Source: Euperipatoides rowelli (lineage: Eukaryota; Onychophora; Udeonychophora; Euonychophora; Peripatopsidae). From it: a stretch of 12,277 nt of DNA. The position numbers and the translations under genes are program-made. Of this stretch, positions 1-7,689 are shown piece by piece. The notes below the pieces were generated by a model. It was not told the origin of the DNA, searched no databases, and saw only the letters and a program-made list of their open reading frames with translations. The stretch's first letter is position 1, and each line of letters starts with the position of its first letter. The stretch is from the NCBI GenBank assembly GCA_003024985.2, contig PXIH01S0000984.1, one strand, 5' to 3'.

Positions 1-1040
1 TTATCATCTTTTTAAATTTTAAATTATTGTTTTTATTTGGTGTTGCTGATCAACATAATTAAACCCCTCAACCCTTATCCAGAAGACAACAAAGATAAAG
101 GCCCGGTAGACATTTTCTTCTCTTGGAAGTTTTGAAAAAGAATTCAATCAACTTATTAGATTCAAGGCCTGTGTTCCTGTCAAAAATTGTCAGGAATTTA
201 TATTTTATATTTTATTATTGTTATATACTTTTATTTCAGGACTACTATCTAAATAGGTGCATTCGCTCTCTCTCTATCCCAGCATAAGCTATAGTTTTAA
301 ATAAGCAAGGAATATAAAACCTACCCATCCTTGTGAGGAATAGAATAGAGACACCTTGCTGTCCCAGTGTGCTTGTATGGGACATTGTTTGACTCCCACT
401 TAAGAACTGTGGTAGGACAAAGCATAACTAATTGAACTTTCCTTTCCTCATAAGAGGTAGAGTTTTTGTAGATCACAGTCCACGAAGCGGATCATCCCGT
501 GGTTAGTCCATACGCTACTAACACCTGGGTTTGGTCTACATTTTCTCTAGCATAAAATAATCTTAGACTCAAAAGTTTACACAACACTAAACATACACAA
601 GTCCCGAATAAAGTTATATAACCCTCATCTGTCTTATAAACTACATAAGAGCTATCTATGTTATATCTGATCATATCTTTGGAATATTTATTTATATATA
701 TAGGTGGTTTATAGGCCTATACTTTACCAACTTAAGCTACCTTTTATAAAAATCCGACAGGGTGGCACAATAAAAAAGTGACATCCAGGCCACAGAATAC
801 ATTCCTGCAGAAGTCAGATAATTTTTGGGGTAAATTGCAGGCAAGGTGATGTTGAATTAGAATGAATTGCTATATGGTTAAACAATGGTGGCTGGAAAAT
901 TCTTTACTAATATATATTATTTTAAATTTTAAGTTATTTACATGACAATGGATCTAGAATAGCAACATAACTGTCGAAGATACTGTTCAAAATTGTAGTA
1001 ATAGTATACAGACAAATATATTTGAAAAAATATTTGAGTG
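1..1040. other. Unassigned intergenic or intronic DNA, no gene seen
   Basis: All frames are broken by frequent stops and I recognise no protein motif, tRNA or rRNA in this stretch. The sequence TTTATTTCAG at about 230-239 resembles a splice acceptor, but the only reading after it that stays open runs about 15 codons to a stop and matches nothing I know, so no exon is called. A small imperfect hairpin (CCTGTCAA with TTGTCAGG) lies at about 177-194. The minus-strand 60-codon ORF near 492-674 has no recognisable features and is treated as chance. The stretch could be intron or flank of a gene outside the window. Confidence 0.5.
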
Positions 1041-1192
1041 TTGAAATGCAGTCGTGAAATACAAAATACTTTTAAAATTTATCTTCATTGCAAAATACTT
1101 TAAGAAAAGTATTTGCAGAACAAAATACCAAATACAAAAATATTTTAATCATGCATTAGAAATACTTGTATTTTCAAAACTTCCCAACCCTG
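1040..1192. mobile_element. Possible non-autonomous hAT-like element, one end only
   Basis: The stretch is built from repeated AAAATAC and GTATTT words in both orientations. It includes a hairpin at 1090-1116 (GCAAAATACTTT paired with AAAGTATTTGC around a short loop). It ends at 1183-1192 in CCCAACCCTG, which read on the other strand is CAGGGTTGGG, a start typical of hAT-superfamily terminal inverted repeats. AAATAC-rich subterminal sequence next to this terminus is common in non-autonomous hAT elements (family knowledge). I could not find the matching left end or an 8-bp target site duplication, so the boundaries are open. The left limit given is only where the AAATAC words begin. No transposase is present. 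Confidence 0.4.
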
Positions 1193-1242
1193 TGTTAGAG
1201 AAGACCTAAAACATAATCTATTGTATCATCTTAAACATGAAT

Positions 1243-1269
1243 CAAAGCAAACAGCTGTTGTTTGCTTTG
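1243..1269. repeat. Near-perfect 27-nt foldback
   Basis: An 11-bp perfect inverted repeat (CAAAGCAAACA and TGTTTGCTTTG) flanks a 5-nt centre. With one bulged base, the pairing continues to the middle through the palindrome AACAGCTGTT, which holds a CAGCTG E-box. Weaker complementarity continues outward for roughly 15 more bases, pairing the CATCTT area at about 1228 with the AGATGAG area at about 1284. This suggests the core of a foldback element or an old palindromic insertion. No coding sequence is associated with it. Confidence 0.6.
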
Positions 1270-1335
1270 GTTTCTGATGTAGTAGATGAGTAGGTTTAAA
1301 AGGAGCATTCTGTTTAAACTAATCTGATTCGTGCA

Positions 1336-1408
1336 CTCACAATGCATTGGGACAACACTGGTGTAATGATGTCACTCAACAATGTTTTTTCCCACAATAC
1401 ATTGTGAG
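1336..1408. repeat. Inverted repeat with 39-bp spacer
   Basis: The left arm CTCACAATGCATTGGG (1336-1351) is complementary to the right arm at 1391-1408 (CCCACAATACATTGTGAG), apart from one mismatch and a 2-base insertion. The left arm itself contains the palindrome CAATGCATTG. The spacer holds TGATGTCA, and two further sites of the TGACATCA type lie downstream at about 1479 and 1526. The pattern fits part of a short interspersed or miniature element, but no target duplication or family match can be shown here. Confidence 0.45.
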
Positions 1409-1414
1409 ATGCTC

Positions 1415-1464
1415 ATTTGCATATCATTTGCATATAATTAACATTATTTTGCATATTTTTGCAT
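1415..1464 (+). promoter_or_regulatory. Cluster of octamer-like ATTTGCAT motifs
   Basis: ATTTGCAT occurs at 1415-1422 and 1426-1433, and TTTTGCAT at 1447-1454 and 1457-1464, giving four TTGCATA cores in 50 bp with spacings of 11, 21 and 10 bases. ATTTGCAT is the classical octamer bound by POU-domain (Oct) factors (established knowledge). Whether this cluster is bound is unknown. It sits inside a repeat-like patch, so the motif copies may instead come from the internal structure of a mobile element. Confidence 0.3.
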
Positions 1465-1559
1465 ATGTTGTATCTCATATGACATCATCACGGAAATTGC
1501 CAAACGTTTCTGAAGATTCCTGATTGTGACATCACCTCATTTATATATTCCATTTTTTT

Positions 1560-2720
1560 TTTTAATTTTCCATGAAAGGGAGGGGGTATGAGTCATTTTC
1601 ATATTAGAACTTATAATGTAATTTTCGAGAGACAATCTTTAGAAATAAAGCTTGGGGTGGGGGGGGGGGCATTTCCAATTCATTTTGGTAATTCTGCAAA
1701 ATTCAAGATGGTGGACAATTTTTTATTTTTTATTTTTTTGATGAGGATTTGTTTAGTACTGAATTCTGTGACCCATTTTTTGTACCAAAATATCTAGTGC
1801 CCTTATAATAGTAAATAGGTGAATAAGTCATGACTGCATCTGATACAGATTTACAATCATAAGGTCTATTTTTTTACCTGTCTGTTTAAATCAATATTTA
1901 TAAAAATATTGCCTAGAAAAAACAGAGATACTATTTCAAATATCAATATTAATAGTGCAAAAGTAACAAATGTTTTAATAATCATTGTTAAAGTAATAAT
2001 GTTCATGGTAAATGAAATGTAAAATGAATGATAACATTATCAGCATAATTTAGAATCTCAAGAGAACCGTCTAGTTTTGATCATATAGTTAAAGATCAGC
2101 AAATTAATGTCGATTAAAAATATGTAGAATAAATTGAAATAGAACTAAGTGATCAGCAGTAGAGAAGCAAGAGAAAAGAAGATTGAAATTTCTTTGATGA
2201 TATGCACGTGTAACATTTTCTTCCACTAAATCACATATAATTACACTGCATAATCATCATCAATCGTTGTAATCTATCAATCAGTTTCATGAAACAATTA
2301 TAATAACATAAGTCCATAATAAATAGATTGGAGATTATTTCCTGATATAAGTACTAGAACATAAAAAAAATCAATAAATGTTGGAACGTCTAATAGAAAT
2401 AACCATTAAGGTCAGCAAATGTGCAGTAACTATGAAGAAGCTCTGCTTTTACTAAGCTTGAAATCACTAAAAAAGAGAAGGGTTAATTTTCTTAAACTAG
2501 TTTATTTATTATTTAATCTATTTCCCAATTCCTTTCTAATATTTGACCAGCAGTTCCTAATCATAATCCAAGTCATTCAGATAAATTCTTTTTGTCTTAT
2601 TCCAGAACTCATTGATTAATCAATTCAGCAATTCCCCAAATGATCAAACTATTGAATGATAATCCATGGTATAATAATATTCTTTTTATTATATTCTTAA
2701 TTAAAATTGATTTTTACATT
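1560..2720. other. Unassigned AT-rich DNA with short G-runs
   Basis: No recognisable gene is present. A 69-codon ORF at 1588-1797 and a 66-codon ORF at 2419-2619 show no domain, signal or splice context. The first runs through a poly-G tract (1654-1669, 15 G in 16 bases) and a T-rich stretch, so it looks like chance. The rest is rich in A and T with no tandem structure I can see. It is probably intron or intergenic sequence. Confidence 0.5.
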
Positions 2721-2721
2721 T

Positions 2722-2722
2722 N
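2722..2722. other. Ambiguous base (N)
   Basis: One undetermined base lies in a T-rich run. It shows an unresolved consensus position shortly before the microsatellite region and affects no called gene. Confidence 0.95.
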
Positions 2723-2758
2723 TATTATTATATAGTACTTGAATGTATAAAAACTTTG

Positions 2759-2803
2759 CATGATTAGCAGCAAGAGGTCCTCACATAATTAGCAGCAAGA
2801 GGT
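2759..2803 (+). repeat. Direct repeat, 25-bp period, about two copies
   Basis: The word ATTAGCAGCAAGAGGT occurs at 2763-2778 and again at 2788-2803. With the preceding CATGA or CATAA, the copies match at 19 of 20 positions at a 25-base period. It looks like a local tandem duplication. No coding frame uses it. Confidence 0.7.
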
Positions 2804-2865
2804 TTTTGCTTTCTATGTAAATATATATGGTTACTGCATTCCTGTTTAAATTTTATTATAATCAA

Positions 2866-2939
2866 CCTGATAATAATAATCATCAGCATCATCACCATCA
2901 CCACTATCAGCATCAGCTTCATCATAATCATAATATTCA

Positions 2940-2985
<46 letters not shown>

Positions 2986-3060
2986 AATAATAATAATAAT
3001 AATAATAATTATAATAACCTATACCACCAGCACCACCACACCACCACCAATCTGATGCCA
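2866..3060 (+). repeat. Compound microsatellite with (ATT)14-(AAT)9 palindromic core
   Basis: Imperfect CAT/CAC/CAG triplets (about 2880-2940) are followed by 14 exact ATT units (2941-2982), then directly by 9 AAT units (2983-3009), and then CAC-type triplets to about 3055. ATT and AAT runs are reverse complements, so the core can fold into a long hairpin. One frame across it reads as a His-, Ile- and Asn-rich 78-codon ORF (2827-3063), which I take as an artefact of triplet repetition rather than a gene. The LINE remnant begins directly after this tract. Confidence 0.9.
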
Positions 3061-3394
3061 TGAAACTGCCGATGATGATGACCGAGAAGTCTTTTAATAA
3101 TACATTTGATGGTTTCTTCGACTACTTTCTGCTATTTTGAATTAGTTTTATGAAAACTAATGTGAAGATAAACAGAAAATGTATAGCATGGCTTACACCT
3201 GGCATATCTAAAGTAATTAAATGCTGAAGTTAAAAATAATTGTAATATGGATTTTGTAAATTATGCAAAGAGATGTAGAACAATTTATAAGAAGGTTTTG
3301 CTTTCAGGAGGAAAGATGAAAAATGTAAGGTTTATGATAAATTAAAAAAATACTAAGGTCTTTAGTTAATAAAGAACTGAGAAAAAGATGCAAT

Positions 3395-3919
3395 ATGTCT
3401 CCAAATATAACTTTAATGAATGAGGTAGGTAAGGCGCACACACCTAATTTAGTTGCCTCTAGGTTTAATGATTACTTTTTCAATGTTGCAAGTAATCTTG
3501 TTTTAAAATTAGATGCAGATTTATTTAATGATTCTAATATTTATAGTGTTCCTGATTTTATTTACCAGAGCTTATTCTTGTTTCTTGTAAGTGAATCTGA
3601 ATTAATAAATAGTTTAAAAAAAAAACAACAACATTCTTATGGTTTTGATGAAGTTTCAGATTTTTTAGTCAAGGTTTGATGTGTTTGAAAAATCTGTTGA
3701 TATCTCATTAATATGTCTTTGGGCAAACATCCTACTCATTTGAAGTTATCTGTGGTAGTGTCATTGTTTAAAAAAGATGATATGGAGGGAGTTGTGAATT
3801 ATAGACCTATCTCTCAATTGTCTGTCTTTTCAATATTTTTTGAAAGAATCATGTATAATACAATTGTAATTTTTTTTTTCAGGCATAATGTATTCAATTT
3901 CTCTCAAAATATTTTTTGA
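3395..3919 (+). pseudogene. LINE ORF2 remnant: pre-RT region and first RT blocks
   Basis: One frame carries both the 94-residue stretch at 3395-3679 and the 68-residue stretch at 3713-3919, separated only by in-frame TGA codons. The first holds SRFNDYFFNV and a SLKKKQQHSYGFDEVS segment, matching the usual region upstream of the fingers domain. The second holds GKHPTHLKLSVVVSLFKKDD, then NYRPIS and SVFSIFFERIMYN, the conserved entry to the reverse transcriptase. The family sequence around GFDEVS (normally SxGxDxIS) is partly kept. The frame ends at a TGA (3917-3919), and homology continues past it. This copy cannot make polymerase. Confidence 0.85.
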
Positions 3920-5105
3920 TTTGGTAGATCAACTTTTACTGCAAAACACAATTTTTTATCATAGTGTCTTGAATAGTTGGGATAAGAGTGATTTTGTTTT
4001 AGGCATTTTTTTTGTGATTTATCCAAGGCTTTTGATACTGTTGGTCATAATTGTTGAGTAAATTTTATAAATATGGTATTAGAGGAATGGTCTGTTGGTC
4101 ATAATTGTTGAGTAAATTTTATAAATATGGTATTAGAGGAAAGGTTTATGAATTGTATCAATCATATTTAACTGATAGATCACAAATTGTAAATATTGGA
4201 TATTTTAATTATTCAATTAATCTGGAATCTGAATTTTGTTTTCTACAAGTAAAAGTATAAATATAAGCCAGTGTACTACAATGATCCATTTTGGGCCCTT
4301 TGCTGTTTTTAGTATATGAAAAGGATTTGGGTAAGTGTGTGGATGAGTGAAATGTGTTTCTTTTGCTGATGATACAAATATTTTGATTATGGGAAATAAT
4401 AATAATAATGATTTGGTGACAAAATCTAATTTAGCTTTAGAAAAATTGTTGGGTTAATAAAATATCTTTAAATATTGATAAGACCAACTTTCTTTTGCAT
4501 CAAACTAAGTATAATGTGAATATTATAATACCTAAATTGGTTTTATCTTATTCTTTATTGTCTAATGATGATTGAATAAATTTTTTGGGTCTTGTGGTGG
4601 ATAAATGTTTTAAATGGGATTATCAAGTAGATTTTTTAGTTAAAAGATAAAATCCAATTTGTTTTGCTTTCAGAAATATTGCTAACATTGTAGGGATTTC
4701 ATATTCAATTGAATGTTTATTATGCTTTTTTCCATTCACTTTTATCCTATGCTATGGTCTTTAGGGGATGGGGGGGGGGGGTCCTCCTTCTTCATTAAGG
4801 GTTTTTAAAATACAGAAATGAGCAATTAGAACCCTTTGCTAAAAAAATGGCTTCAAGTAGATATTTGGCAATTTAGGTATTTTGCCTTGTCCTATTGTAT
4901 ATATTTTTGAATGTATGATGTTTATTAAGAAATTTTGAGTTTATTTTACTAAAAATAGTGAGATACATGACTACTTTTCTAAGTAATATGAAGATTTATT
5001 TTGTCTTAAGTCATAGACTATGTATGTTTGACAAAGATCTAACTTATTCTGGTACTTTACTTTATAATAAATTACCATTAAAAATTAAAAGTGAACAAAA
5101 GTTGT
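3920..5105 (+). pseudogene. LINE ORF2 remnant: RT catalytic core and C-terminal region
   Basis: The catalytic motifs are still readable but lie in different frames. Motif A DLSKAFD is at 4016-4036 with its first aspartate kept. In motif B the usual GVPQGS has become a stop-containing SVLQ-stop-S. Motif C FADD (4362-4373) keeps both aspartates. After motif C the reading continues through LALEKLLG to a stop, then IDKTNFLL (about 4475), FLGLVVDK, and a segment near 4660-4810 typical of the thumb and C-terminal region, interrupted by a 12-base G-run (4770-4781). The last piece, LLYNKLPLKIKSE, is at about 5059-5097. Many stops and frameshifts show long neutral decay. Confidence 0.85.
4038..4145 (+). 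repeat. 54-bp tandem duplication inside the LINE
   Basis: Positions 4038-4091 and 4092-4145 match at 53 of 54 bases; the only difference is T at 4088 against A at 4142. The unit covers the region just after RT motif A (sequence around KFYKYGIRG). The length is 18 codons, so it keeps frame locally, but both copies carry the same TGA in the motif A frame. Near identity in an otherwise badly decayed element suggests that the duplication is younger than the insertion. Confidence 0.95.
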
Positions 5106-5555
5106 GTTTCCTTTTTCTATTAAATTAGTACTTATTCTATTTAGTGCATAATTTCATATGATTTATATGTTACATATGAGAACACCGTGATATCTAACAT
5201 TTTAACCAGTTTGCATTTGCTTTCCATACCTTAAGTGACATCTATATAGATATTGTTTATTGGTTCCTAAATCACCAGCTTATTACTGTTTCCACTTTTC
5301 CAAATAGGCAATTTTTAACAAATTCACTTAAAAATTATTTTTCAAATAAAAATAAATGGAAAATCTATACACTACCTCAATTAATTCATTATATTTTACA
5401 TGTCCATACCATTATAATAATTATCCACCATTACACTAAACTCCCTAAAGCACACAATAATTTGCATTTATTATAAAATGTCAACCTATTTACTGTATAA
5501 TTATAACACCATTTCTGATGATAATTTTATTAGTGTACTTTATATTTAATTTTAG
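5106..5555 (+). other. 3' part of the intron preceding the acetyltransferase exon
   Basis: No gene was recognised. The stretch ends in a good plus-strand acceptor: T-rich sequence followed by TTTAATTTTAG, with the cut after G5555. Downstream of the cut the acetyltransferase frame opens in mid-domain, so at least one upstream exon must exist. None could be identified between 1 and 5555, so the intron may be longer than the window's left part, with the LINE lying in it in sense orientation. A short LKNYFSNKNKWKIYTL-like reading near 5325-5375 may be an outlying LINE C-terminal fragment (weak). Confidence 0.6.
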
Positions 5556-6271
5556 GAAATGTTATTGGTGCATCTGTTGGATATAATCTTGATGATGAAA
5601 CATCAATTGGAGTTGCCTATATTGTTAAACAGGACTATCGAGGTAAAGGAGTTGGGATGCCATTATTTAATTTAACGGTAAATCATGTTTCTTCTCGAAA
5701 CGTGATTGGTTCAGCAGCTCCTGAAATGGCCAAAAAATATGTTGCAAATGGTTTTTGTACTTTAGGAGATACTCTTTTTAGATTCAGTGGACACATGTCT
5801 AATTTTAAATGTGATTTTAGTGACAAATCAATTCAAATTATTCCATATTCCCCATCATTATTTGACAGGATTATACAATATGAAGCTACAATTTGTAAAC
5901 CAATAAGACCAGATTTATTGAAATACTGGCTTAACCAGCCTTCTAGTTTGGCCTTAGTTTCATTAATTAATGACACAGTCTGTGGATATGGAGTTATATA
6001 TGAAGCTACTAATACCACAAGAGTGGCACCTCTCTTTGCCGATAGTGTAAATATTGCCAAAAACCTTTTGCATAAGTTGGCAGCTGAATTCAATGTGGCT
6101 CAGGAAAAAGGTTACACAATTGATTTAAGTGAAAAAAATAATGCTGGTCTTCAGATGGCTAAAGATATGAACCTTGAAATTATTAGAATTTATCCATTTG
6201 CACATAAAACTGTTGACCTTCTCAGATATCATTCAAAAATCTATTGTCGAACATTTTGGCAAAATACATAA
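5556..6271 (+). CDS. GNAT-family N-acetyltransferase, YitH/HolE type, terminal exon (partial)
   Basis: This terminal exon codes for 237 residues plus the last two bases of a split codon (5556-5557, intron phase 1). It begins after the AG acceptor at 5554-5555 and ends at TAA 6269-6271. Numbering from 5558, residues 1-85 are the second half of a GNAT fold. Acetyl-CoA-binding motif A is RGKGVG at 28-33 (the R/Q-x-x-G-x-G pattern), and the KKYVANGF helix-strand is at 59-66. Residues about 92-230 fit the second GNAT-like domain of YitH/HolE proteins (DUF1248/Acetyltransf_18 type), with GYGV (143-146), RVAPLFAD (155-162) and IDLSEKN (188-194). The role is probably acetyl transfer from acetyl-CoA to an unknown amine; substrate and cell location cannot be read here. 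The N-terminal 50-70 residues lie in exons not seen. The frame is intact for its full length, unlike everything around it. An internal ATG at 5657 falls inside motif A and is not the true start. Confidence 0.88.
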
Positions 6272-6480
6272 AAATATTTAAAGTTGACTTAGCACTGAAA
6301 AAAAAAGCAAAATATAAAAAGTGAACTCTGTTTATAAAGTTCAGCATTAACAAGATATTGTAAACCACATACTAACCAAAGTTTGGATCATGGAAGAAGA
6401 AGTCAATTTTATTAAGTTCATGTTCATTTTTAATGTATTATTTAAAATAAATTTTAATATTATATTTTACATAGACTTAA
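6272..6480 (+). other. 3'UTR of the acetyltransferase gene with poly(A) signal
   Basis: The first canonical AATAAA in a suitable place after the stop codon is at 6446-6451, about 175 bases downstream. It is followed by a T- and GT-rich stretch (about 6490-6535) that could serve as the downstream element. Cleavage would then fall near 6465-6480 (inference). The UTR itself is A-rich with no further features. Confidence 0.6.
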
Positions 6481-6728
6481 TATATTTGCTTGATTTATTT
6501 TTTTTGTCAAATTTATATGCTAATATTTGTTAGTTACATTCAAAGGGATTGCATACTATATTTTTAATACTGTTTGCTTAATAGTAGGTTATATATAGTA
6601 TTAAAACTTGGTTTATCAAAAAAAAAAAAGTTTGATACTGGATGTTATTCTTTATGACACATTCTATTTTGTGATAACCTATTTTTTTTGTTAAATCTTT
6701 TTTCTTTATTAAAATCTAGTGTAAAAAT
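6480..6728. other. AT-rich spacer downstream of the acetyltransferase
   Basis: I see no gene here. The stretch contains homopolymer A and T runs, including 11 A at about 6620, and no repeat of note. Confidence 0.5.
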
Positions 6729-7013
6729 TCAACTTAGTAACAAAATAGTGGCTAATGCAAGTATTATACTAGGCACCTCATAAATAAAAATGAGCAAAAA
6801 TACAACAACACTTCTAACAAAACAAATCTCTCCGGGCCTAATCAAAATAAAGTTGATCCAGCCACTAATAAATGTCAAAATGATATTACTACATGAATGA
6901 TAGGCTCTATCAACCACCTTAGCCAAACATCTAATCAAAATAGATATAACTTGTCTCAAAATACTAATAAATTTATAATAGAAAAAAAAAAATTCAATTA
7001 AATTTTTACACAA
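6729..7013 (-). CDS. Hypothetical hydrophobic ORF, possible membrane-protein exon
   Basis: A 94-codon minus-strand ORF with strongly hydrophobic segments: about residues 47-58 (ILTFISGWINFILI area) and 68-93 (VVVFLLIFIYEVPSIILALATILLL). Between them are charged or small residues with Cys, Gly, Pro and Asp, more varied than a random AT-rich ORF. An AG (ATAATAG) lies a few bases upstream on the minus strand at about 7028 and could be an acceptor. The layout vaguely resembles one transmembrane pair of an arthropod chemoreceptor of the gustatory type, but I find no signature motif, so this is speculation. It may equally be chance or an old fragment. Confidence 0.2.
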   Translation of the reverse strand: MCKNLIEFFFFYYKFISILRQVISILIRCLAKVVDRAYHSCSNIILTFISGWINFILIRPGEICFVRSVVVFLLIFIYEVPSIILALATILLLS

Positions 7014-7634
7014 TTTTCATTCCAAACCTATTATAAAAATTACATTTTTTTGACTATTGCATTAATAGTCAAAGGTTCTGAATTTATTTTAATTAACATA
7101 AGGTTGTATGCCTTCAAATTTAAAGCTTAACAATCAAGGAACTGTTATATTGACCACCAATTTCTGATCAAACCATAATCAATTTCAATTTGAACAAATT
7201 TAACATTTTGCAACCTGTCCTATGAATTTAGATTTTTTTTTATGTTGTTATAGAAGATAATTTTTTGAGACACACCATGCTCATATGGACTACTATAATG
7301 ACAATATTTTTTTTTCATTTAAAGATTGATTCAAATTGAGATGATCTAGTAAACTATTCAGTCAATTCTTCAACAGTGGTGGGCCACTCGCTTCATCCAT
7401 TTGTGGATAAGGATTTGCATAGCCTGTTTAAAGTCAATGAACTGGGGATGAAAATCATCACAAAACACTTTAAAACATAGCCTATGTTAAGCAATCATAA
7501 AAAATTATTATCAAGGATGGGAAGATAATGACAGGGACCAATGTTCCTTATCTTGAACCTGTGTTTATAAAGAAATTATTTACCAGAGGCAATATAGAAC
7601 TTCACACTCATTATATGAGCCTTTAAAGAAAAAA
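7014..7634. other. Unassigned DNA
   Basis: No coding signal, tandem repeat or RNA gene was recognised. The part from 7370 to 7630 is a little less AT-rich (GTGGGCCACTCGC near 7378) and directly precedes the possible mini-exon, so it could be leader or promoter sequence, but no TATA/initiator pair stands out. Confidence 0.4.
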
Positions 7635-7679
7635 ATGGCACGGACTGAAGTGGCTGGTATAGTGTTATTTTTATTTCAG
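7635..7679 (+). CDS. Possible first coding mini-exon (signal-peptide-like start)
   Basis: ATG at 7635 in a good context (AAAAAATGG) opens 15 codons reading MARTEVAGIVLFLFQ, which end exactly at CAG|GTAAGC, a near-consensus 5' splice site with GT at 7680-7681. The hydrophobic run AGIVLFLF after a basic residue resembles the start of a secretion signal peptide. The same T-rich stretch ending in TTTATTTCAG also looks like a 3' splice site, so the motif is ambiguous. No downstream exon was found in the remaining window. The call is tentative. Confidence 0.2.
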
Positions 7680-7689
7680 GTAAGCAAGT

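Larger units (their letters stand above)
3075..5105 (+). mobile_element. Decayed non-LTR retrotransposon (LINE), 5'-truncated
   Basis: Translated pieces in several plus-strand frames give, in order, the landmarks of a Jockey/CR1-type ORF2. First is a linker with AWLTPGISK (3186-3212), then the segment with SRFNDYFFNVASNL (3395-3679) that precedes the polymerase. Next are the NYRPISQLSVFS block (3713-3919), a Q-x-x-F then GRST block near 3900-3935, and motif A DLSKAFDTV (4016-4042). These are followed by SYLTDRSQ (about 4162), motif B ending SILGPLLF (4270-4310), motif C FADD (4362-4373), FLGLVVDK (about 4580) and a C-terminal LYNKLP piece (about 5062). No apurinic endonuclease domain is present upstream, so the copy is 5'-truncated, as is usual for target-primed insertions. 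The exact 3' end and poly-A tail were not found. A possible further C-terminal piece lies at about 5310-5390. Confidence 0.88.

Noticed and set aside
232-290. Splice acceptor and short exon after TTTATTTCAG
   Set aside because: The only open reading is about 15 codons to a stop, with no donor and no known motif.
492-674. Minus-strand 60-codon ORF
   Set aside because: There is no domain, promoter or splice context, and the length is within chance for this composition.
756-1192. Possible full hAT-like element starting at CAGGGTGG (756)
   Set aside because: Only six terminal bases match the right end, and the flanking eight bases do not form a target duplication with the sequence after 1192.
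2827-3063. Plus-strand ORF rich in His, Ile and Asn
   Set aside because: It is the translation of CAT/CAC and ATT/AAT triplet repeats. There is no domain or splice context, so it is treated as microsatellite.
5833-6093. Minus-strand 86-codon ORF
   Set aside because: It is antisense to the acetyltransferase exon and has no recognisable features; a shadow ORF.
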